This document shows, in pieces, positions 57,576 to 64,000 of a DNA stretch of 64,000 bases (position 1 is the stretch's first letter; the number at the start of each line of letters is the position of its first letter). The stretch is from Amphiduros pacificus (lineage: Eukaryota > Annelida > Polychaeta > Phyllodocida > Hesionidae). The stretch is from NCBI GenBank assembly GCA_949316495.1, contig OX439008.1, positions 19,043,290 to 19,107,289 on the forward strand, given 5' to 3'. The position numbers and the translations under genes are program-made. A model generated the notes under the pieces. It was not told the origin of the DNA. It was given only the letters and a program-made list of their open reading frames with translations, and did no database searches.

Positions 57576-59548
57576 TTAACAATGACTAGAATTATTTCCT
57601 TTTTGATCGATAAGGTAGGTTTTAAATAACCATGGTGACTTGTTTCTGCGCTGTCAATTCGAGGGTCGGTCTTAAAAGTTGTGGAATGTGGAATAGGTCA
57701 CGTGACTCCCCGGTGATGCCTCCCGCTCTCTGCTATACAATGACAACAGTTCCAGGTTATGTCTCACCTACACACCGCTTATGACATTTGTTGGTCTGTC
57801 TCTGCGGAAACCGGCCACTTGTTGTCGCCCAATTACGACCAATAGAATGACACAAGAGTGATACGTTGTCATGACAACACACACAATTGTTCCAACAACA
57901 AAAAACGCAGAGAAGGATATAGAAAGATTTTTCCCCTATACTCAGGGCATACATTCTACCAAATAGAAATGTTATGTTTGTTCTCTTATATTTAATGCCT
58001 CTTATTTGGACCTATGCACAGATGTTTGTTATCAGAATGGGACGTGATGAATGTGGTGTGAACGCTTCCAGTAGAGGGAGCCACGGTAGTATCTTAATCA
58101 CTATAAAGAATTTTAATCATGTCATTTGACATGTTCATGAATGCTGAGATGGGTTCATTACCTTGGCACCTTTATCCCACACCCACGACGAAATCACGCG
58201 AAATGGCACGCCTGAAATGGAATGCACAAGCGATCACTTTAAAAAGAAGACAAAATTGATTTTACGTTTTTCATTTTAGAGCTTTGCCTATTTTGATTGT
58301 TATGAAATTGAAGACAAATGTGGCATAATGTACATTTAGCATAAATAAATTGTCAAATCACCGTGAAGGAACGCGCCACATTTGCACCTCCCAGAAATAG
58401 AAGGCAGACGACATTTAAAGACAGCGTCTTTTCCATCATGGTAGACAGGTGTCGGTCACATATTATACTTAAAATCACTTCCGTTTGGATGATTCATTTT
58501 ACTAATATCTTTAATCGTTATCTTAAACTTCAGTTTAATGTAACTATTTTACGAGGTTTAAGGATAAATTAATGGAGCAACAATCCTGAGTGTGTTCTTC
58601 GTTGCATTTAACACTCCTTGATATGCCGCCGCCCATCGAGGCAGGAATAAGTGATCAAAATGAGACCGTTTCTAGTAAAATGTGTTGGGGGTAGGGTAGA
58701 GTAGATCAGGGTACCACATTAAGGACAGGGTAGATCAGGGTGGGCGTTTTGAAGTTTAGCTTTGTGAAGGTTTGTTACGGACGATCTCGATCATGAGAGG
58801 CCACCAACTTCCTGCTAACCAATTACTCATGGCATTCACCTCGAGGTCCGGAATTCAACATGAAAGGGCGCCTATTTTTAATTAGAGAGGTTATCTATAA
58901 CATCAGAAATATATAGAAATATGGAATGTGGCACCTCTTGGTATGAAGCGGCAGGTTTCTGGCGGGACTACTGGTTAGTTCCCAGGAGGAGAATGTTGAT
59001 TGATTAGGAAGAGCCTGTCATTGGGCCAAGCAATGCATCTCAAAGGAACTTGATTATGCAGGCAAAAACCAAACAATTTTGATGAACCATTTACAAGAAA
59101 TTACTCATGTGAATACCTAGAGAACAATTGTTTTGAACATTAGTATATCTTATAATATAACATCAACTTTGATCGTCTTTTGTATAAAAACGTTAAATAT
59201 TTCACCATGAGTGAAGCCAATAAACACACAACCTTGCGAAGATGTTGGTTTTACTAGTTTATAATATTCATCACAACACAAATCACCTTTCCGTAATTTT
59301 TATTACATTTTATCTTTAAATAAATCTCCATCATCTGGAAATTCACCTATTCTGAGACGACTCTATAATTTCCTGAACCAAAAAGTCAGATGTTAAATTA
59401 ATATAAATCAATAAGCATCAACAAACATCAACAAAATTGTTGTACCATTATTCGCTAGGTGGTTTTGATCATGAGCTGTCTGCAAAACAGATGATGTGAA
59501 TGGGTTTGATCTCAGCCATGTGTCTATATAACATTACTATATATAGAC
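57576..59548. other. Non-coding sequence with a promoter-like patch
   Basis: No gene was seen. The stretch 57690-57900 is less AT-rich, with GTCACGTGAC (57697-57706, E-box palindrome) and ACCAATAG, and could be a promoter, but no transcript start or exon was identified. Confidence 0.35.
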
Positions 59549-59786
59549 TAAGGGCATGAAAACTCTTGCACCACATTTCTATCAATTTTATATTTCAATA
59601 GTTAGGTACATCCTAAAATTTAAGGATATGAACGATACACTATTAAGATAGGAAAACATTTTTAGAAACTGTAATCCTTACCTTATGCTTCCTGGTTATA
59701 TTTATTTCATGCAGTTGAAATATGTGTTCCAAGAGAAATGAAAAAAAAACTTTGGTAATTGGTGGAACACCCCGTCAATAAAATTA
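59549..59786 (-). repeat. Dispersed repeat family R1, copy 3
   Basis: The reverse complement reads GGGTGTTCCACC, CATTTCTCTTGGAACACATA and GTGGTGCAAGAGTTTTCATG, co-linear with the copies at 23726 and 46835. Confidence 0.75.
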
Positions 59787-60379
59787 TTCTCCAGGAAATT
59801 TATAAATTTTGCACCCCCTGTTGTTTGATTGCTCATACTGTTTGAAAGGACTACAATCATTTCTATGATTTCATCAATTGGATCACAGATTTGGGCAGAA
59901 ATATTTATTAATGTTAGGCAATGATAAGTTTTGAAACACTGAATTTAAGGATTGGGTGGCACAGAACAGAAATATCCACACTTCAAGCTCATGAAGGTAA
60001 CATTAAAAACTTTATACATGGATTAAAAATGATCTCATCCAAGGTTGTGATTTCAGTTTTCATCCCTTTAGTTGTATATGGCAGAAGGGAGAATTGACAT
60101 TGCATTGATCACACAATTTCGGCACTATTTTAGCTTTTCAGATTCCCTATGATTTTAATGGACATAACTATATGTGAAATGGTATGATTCCTGTTACCGC
60201 TAGATGGCAGTCATGTCCCGTCCATACAGTAACCTTGCAGATAATAACTTTGAAAAAAATACAAGATGTAGGATATTACAGTAATTCATAATTTTCAAGA
60301 TTCGAATTGATAATATATGATGCAATTCAAAGAATAATCATTATCATTGACATGTCCTTGTAGAGGTCATAGTGAGCTC

Positions 60380-60506
60380 AGGATCATGGCTTTGTGGTCC
60401 AGTAGCATGTTTGGCCTGTGATCGAATTAACACCAATTACGCTGTGATCATCCTAAAAGTGTGGCTTTTTTCCGGCCGTGTCGAGATTGCACTCATCTTT
60501 CTATTT
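60380..60506 (+). mobile_element. SINE family 1, degraded 5' part
   Basis: CCGGCCGTGTCGAGATTGCA is nearly identical to the SINE segment after the B box. The preceding 80 bases align loosely with the tRNA-like head (CTGTGATCATCCTAAAAGTG). The 3' domain and tail are absent. Confidence 0.6.
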
Positions 60507-60509
60507 CTC

Positions 60510-61756
60510 AGTTTTTTTTGTTTGCTTTAAGTTTATGTTGTTTCTTTATGTTTTAGTTTGATGTTTTTTATTGCTTAATTTCTATAGTTTACTTTCATAT
60601 TTTGCCACCTTGTGCTACATGTGGAAGATCACTGTATCTTTTTTAGACATTGCTATCACATTCTGTAATTCTTTTTTTTATGGGGACATTAATTGCATTT
60701 CATCTTTTGCTGGTCTCATTTTGTGCAGAGTCACTTCATGCACTCATAGTCAAATATAAACCTATCTGCACCTTGCACCATTTCATCAACATACCACAAA
60801 GTGTATGCATGGTGGCCGATCACTGCATTTATGACCATGAAATGGAAGGTTTGTCAGAAGAAATGCCACTGTTATAACTATTAAAAAAATCATCGTGCTT
60901 CCTGAATGATGGTTGTAGAATATATAAATCAACATACAAGCTAACCCCACCAGGAAATTAAACAGAGTTGCTGTGTGGTGAATATTAGCAAGTTTTTTTC
61001 CAGTGTGTGATAAAATTACGAATTCTTAAATAAAAGTGGACAACATTATTATGGCGTTACATTGGAAAAAAATAAACCAAGATACTGCAAATGCGTGATA
61101 ATCATTGGCTCTACTCACGGACAAAATCTTCATTACAAAGGATATAATTTTTCACAGAATCTAAATAAGATTGCATAAATAAAATCATCTTTTATCGATC
61201 CTTTATTGTAAAGATTTCAGTAGCAGAATACACAAATCTAATATGTAATTATTAGATTTATTCCTGAATATTGAACTTGAAGCTTACATATGCAGCCGAT
61301 TAATAAAACATTGAGTAAACACTTCTCTGTATTTTACTTTTATGACCAAACATACAAAACGTGACAGATCTAATTTGGGTCTATTATCGCTATAACCGTG
61401 TTACATGTAAAATATGACCTGTTTATTCTCTGCGGTTGCAGTAAGTATGGACGATGTGCTACAAGTATGTCTGGGGAAAGTCAGTCTGTTAAGACAACCG
61501 TTAGCAATAATACCTCACAAACATGTCAGGTATTGATCTTATCTGTATTTGTACAGCTAATACGAGTAGTGCACACAGTGCTATTGTGACATAGGGCGAC
61601 ACATCCGGGGACTTCTGTCATGTCATTCGGGCATATATCATAGACAATGCAAACCCTAGCGGTCACTATTATCACTATTATGATATATTATCATGACTGT
61701 CTCTCTTATCACTTCTCGTCATCTCCTATTACATGTTAATTTATCTTCGTTGTTAA
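60510..61756. other. AT-rich non-coding sequence
   Basis: Short plus-strand frames at 60571-60877 and 61398-61589 have no coding signature. Nothing else was seen. Confidence 0.4.
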
Positions 61757-62577
61757 AGAGATTAACATTGTGACATATATCAGCCCAACGTTCTATGAGA
61801 GGATAGGCTCCTTATTGTGACATATATCAGACTAACTTTCTATGGTAGGATAGACTTATTGTGACATATATCAGACCAACTTTCTATGGTAGGATAGACT
61901 TATTGTGACATATATCAGACCAACTTTCTATGGTAGGATAGGCTTATTGTGACATATATCAGACCAACTTTCTATGGTAGGATAGACTTATTGTGACATA
62001 TATCAGACCAACTTTCTATGGTAGGATAGACTTATTGTGAAATATATCAGACCAACTTCCTATGAGAGGACAGTCTTATTGTGACATATATCAGACCAAC
62101 TTTCTATGGACAGGCTTTTTGTGACATATATCAGACCAACTTTCTATGAGAGGACAGGCTTTTTGTGACATATATCAGACCAACTTTCTATGAGAGGACG
62201 GGATTATTGTGACATATACCAGACCAACTTTCTATGAGAGGACAGGATTATTATGACATATATCAGACCAACTTCCTATGAGGGGACAGTCTTATTGTGA
62301 CATATATCAGACCAACTTTCTATGGACAGGCTTTTTGTGACATATATCAGACCAACTTTCTATGAGAGGACAGGCTTTTTGTGACATATATCAGACCAAC
62401 TTTCTATGAGAGGACGGGATTATTGTGACATATACCAGACCAACTTTCTATGAGAGGACAGGATTATTATGACATATATCAGACCAACTTCCTATGAGAG
62501 GACAGTCTTATTGTGACATATATCAGACCAACTTTCTATGAGAGGACAGGATTAGTGTGACATATATCAGACCAACT
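61757..62577. repeat. 44-bp minisatellite with a ~205-bp higher-order repeat, ~19 copies
   Basis: The unit is ATTGTGACATATATCAGACC plus AACTTTCTATGGTAGGATAGACTT, with GAGAGGACAGG variants. A run of about five units around 62060-62265, including a shortened unit (CTATGGACAGG), recurs almost exactly at 62270-62470. Confidence 0.95.
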
Positions 62578-64000
62578 TAAGCAAAGTCAGGAGAGAATTA
62601 ATTGCACTGAGCTGGGTTTGATCTGTTGAATCATAAATGTCTGTTAATTCACAAATACATGATAATCTTAACTTCATGATACATAATTGTTGGCATAACA
62701 TACTTAATTGTTGGTAATGCATAATTGTTTGTATTGCCTGCAGATCTGTGTAATGTTTGGCATTCGTGTCAATGGACATATTTTCACACCAGTTCTTATG
62801 AGGTCACCTGCGGATGTGATGCCCTCTGCAATATCAAAAACATTATCATTGCAGAGCATACATGTAAACGGCCCATTTAAACTTATACACTTCTTTATTT
62901 TAGGCAATATATGTCTAATAAAGGCCAATGTCCATATAAGGCGTATGTGCCAGGAGAACATACTGCAAATGTGTCCATGGCAATATAACAAAGACATACT
63001 GAATTAGATTGTATTACAATTTTACTATAATTGTTGATCAGAAAACACATTCCATCCGATTTATCTTTTACTTGGGGTTGAGTTGTCACAAATATATACA
63101 CACACATATATAGACAGATATAATGAAGTAATCACACCATCAGATAATGCCTTTACTAGGCTCAGATACCAAAGTCTGACACGCAAACCAGCCATAGTAA
63201 AGCCAATTGGTCATCATCATCACGTACCACTTACCAAACCTGCAATCTTGTCTGACCCATTGTAATGACATGCGCATTGTATAGGAGGAATTCCTTCAGT
63301 CTTCTACTGATGACGACCATTGTTGTAGCAGACATGTTTATGGGAGCGTGTGCATTGGCCATATTTTGTGAAGACAGCCCAGAGAACAGCTTTACATTCC
63401 ATACTCATTACTCGTTCTCACCCATTGCCCACAAGATCTTCCACAAAAAGACTCATTTCAGAGAGTCTTTAACTAAAACATATTTTAAGAATCTACTGTA
63501 TATGCTTTGAGTCTGAGAACAACTTTCTGCAACTGCAATCATTCCCTCCGTTAGTTGAACTAACGCATTCTTACACTTTAACAAAATGTATAATCTTTTT
63601 TTGCTTTATACATTTCTCATTTTATTCATTCCCATTTTAATTGAAATTGATTCTTCGTTTATTAAATCAACAATATCAGGAAATCTTACAAGTTGGAATT
63701 AAAAGCTTTCACCAAAATAAATCATTCTAACATGCAATGCATTTTGGCTGTTTTTTTTCTACTCTTGAGGATGTCCGTGAAAACGTGGTTATTATATTCT
63801 AATGACATCCAACGTTGTTAGATTGACCGCTGTGACGATCTTTATGACATTGTTCAAAAGGAAAAAACTAAAATCCGAACTTATCACGGTCATGTTATGT
63901 TGTCATGGACGATTTTAACAGTAAATGATCACCGCCTCAGCCCAGACCATAAAAGAATTATAACACTTCTGTAATGTTACATCTTTAAAAGTTATTTTAT
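62578..64000. other. AT-rich non-coding sequence
   Basis: Several frames of 60-99 codons occur on both strands and overlap each other. None has splice support, domains or coding bias, and no RNA gene was seen. Confidence 0.4.

Overview
This window is nuclear DNA of an animal, most likely a mollusc. It is AT-rich, has short exons with GT-AG introns, no operons and no bacterial signals. It carries many minisatellites, tRNA-derived SINEs with a conserved 3' domain, LINE 3' ends, and a gene of a Cys-rich extracellular family that I associate with molluscs. The mollusc call is an inference, not a database match.

Three split host genes can be read in phase across their splice sites. Gene C (minus, about 6.40-2.53 kb) encodes a PAN/Apple-like Cys-rich protein and has a 35-nt micro-exon. 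Gene A (plus, 13.63-18.11 kb, 9 exons, 553 codons as modelled) encodes an unrecognised soluble protein with a Ser-rich N-terminus. Gene B (plus, 25.33-45.25 kb, 14 exons, 972 aa) encodes an intracellular-looking protein with a disordered N-terminal third, one perfect IQ motif and a von Willebrand factor A (VWA) domain with an altered MIDAS motif. Nothing in the sequence shows that the three genes act together.

Mobile elements: a 2.45-kb element (55124-57569) has 15-bp perfect terminal inverted repeats and a 6-bp target duplication. It carries one long open frame with a SAP-like motif, NHL beta-propeller repeats, a short stretch resembling the end of P-element/THAP9-type transposases, and a C-terminal nuclear localisation signal. 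This is the best candidate for an undescribed system. There are also two MITE-like elements, four copies of one SINE family (one inserted in another repeat whose empty version is also in the window), a second SINE, two broken LINE fragments on the minus strand, and two further three-copy dispersed repeat families.

Tandem repeats cover roughly a fifth of the window, including a 5.8-kb array of a 22-bp unit (49.25-55.08 kb). Four arrays begin exactly at exon-intron junctions of genes B and C. Their units contain the last or first bases of the exon plus the splice site, so introns carry dozens of copies of their own donor or acceptor. This is the second major observation.

The remaining stretches (about 0-0.5, 6.4-9.6, 10.1-11.1, 18.6-19.4, 21.5-22.7, 28.3-30.0, 32.2-34.2, 47.1-48.5, 57.6-59.5, 60.5-61.7 and 62.6-64 kb) are AT-rich non-coding DNA in which I see no supportable gene.
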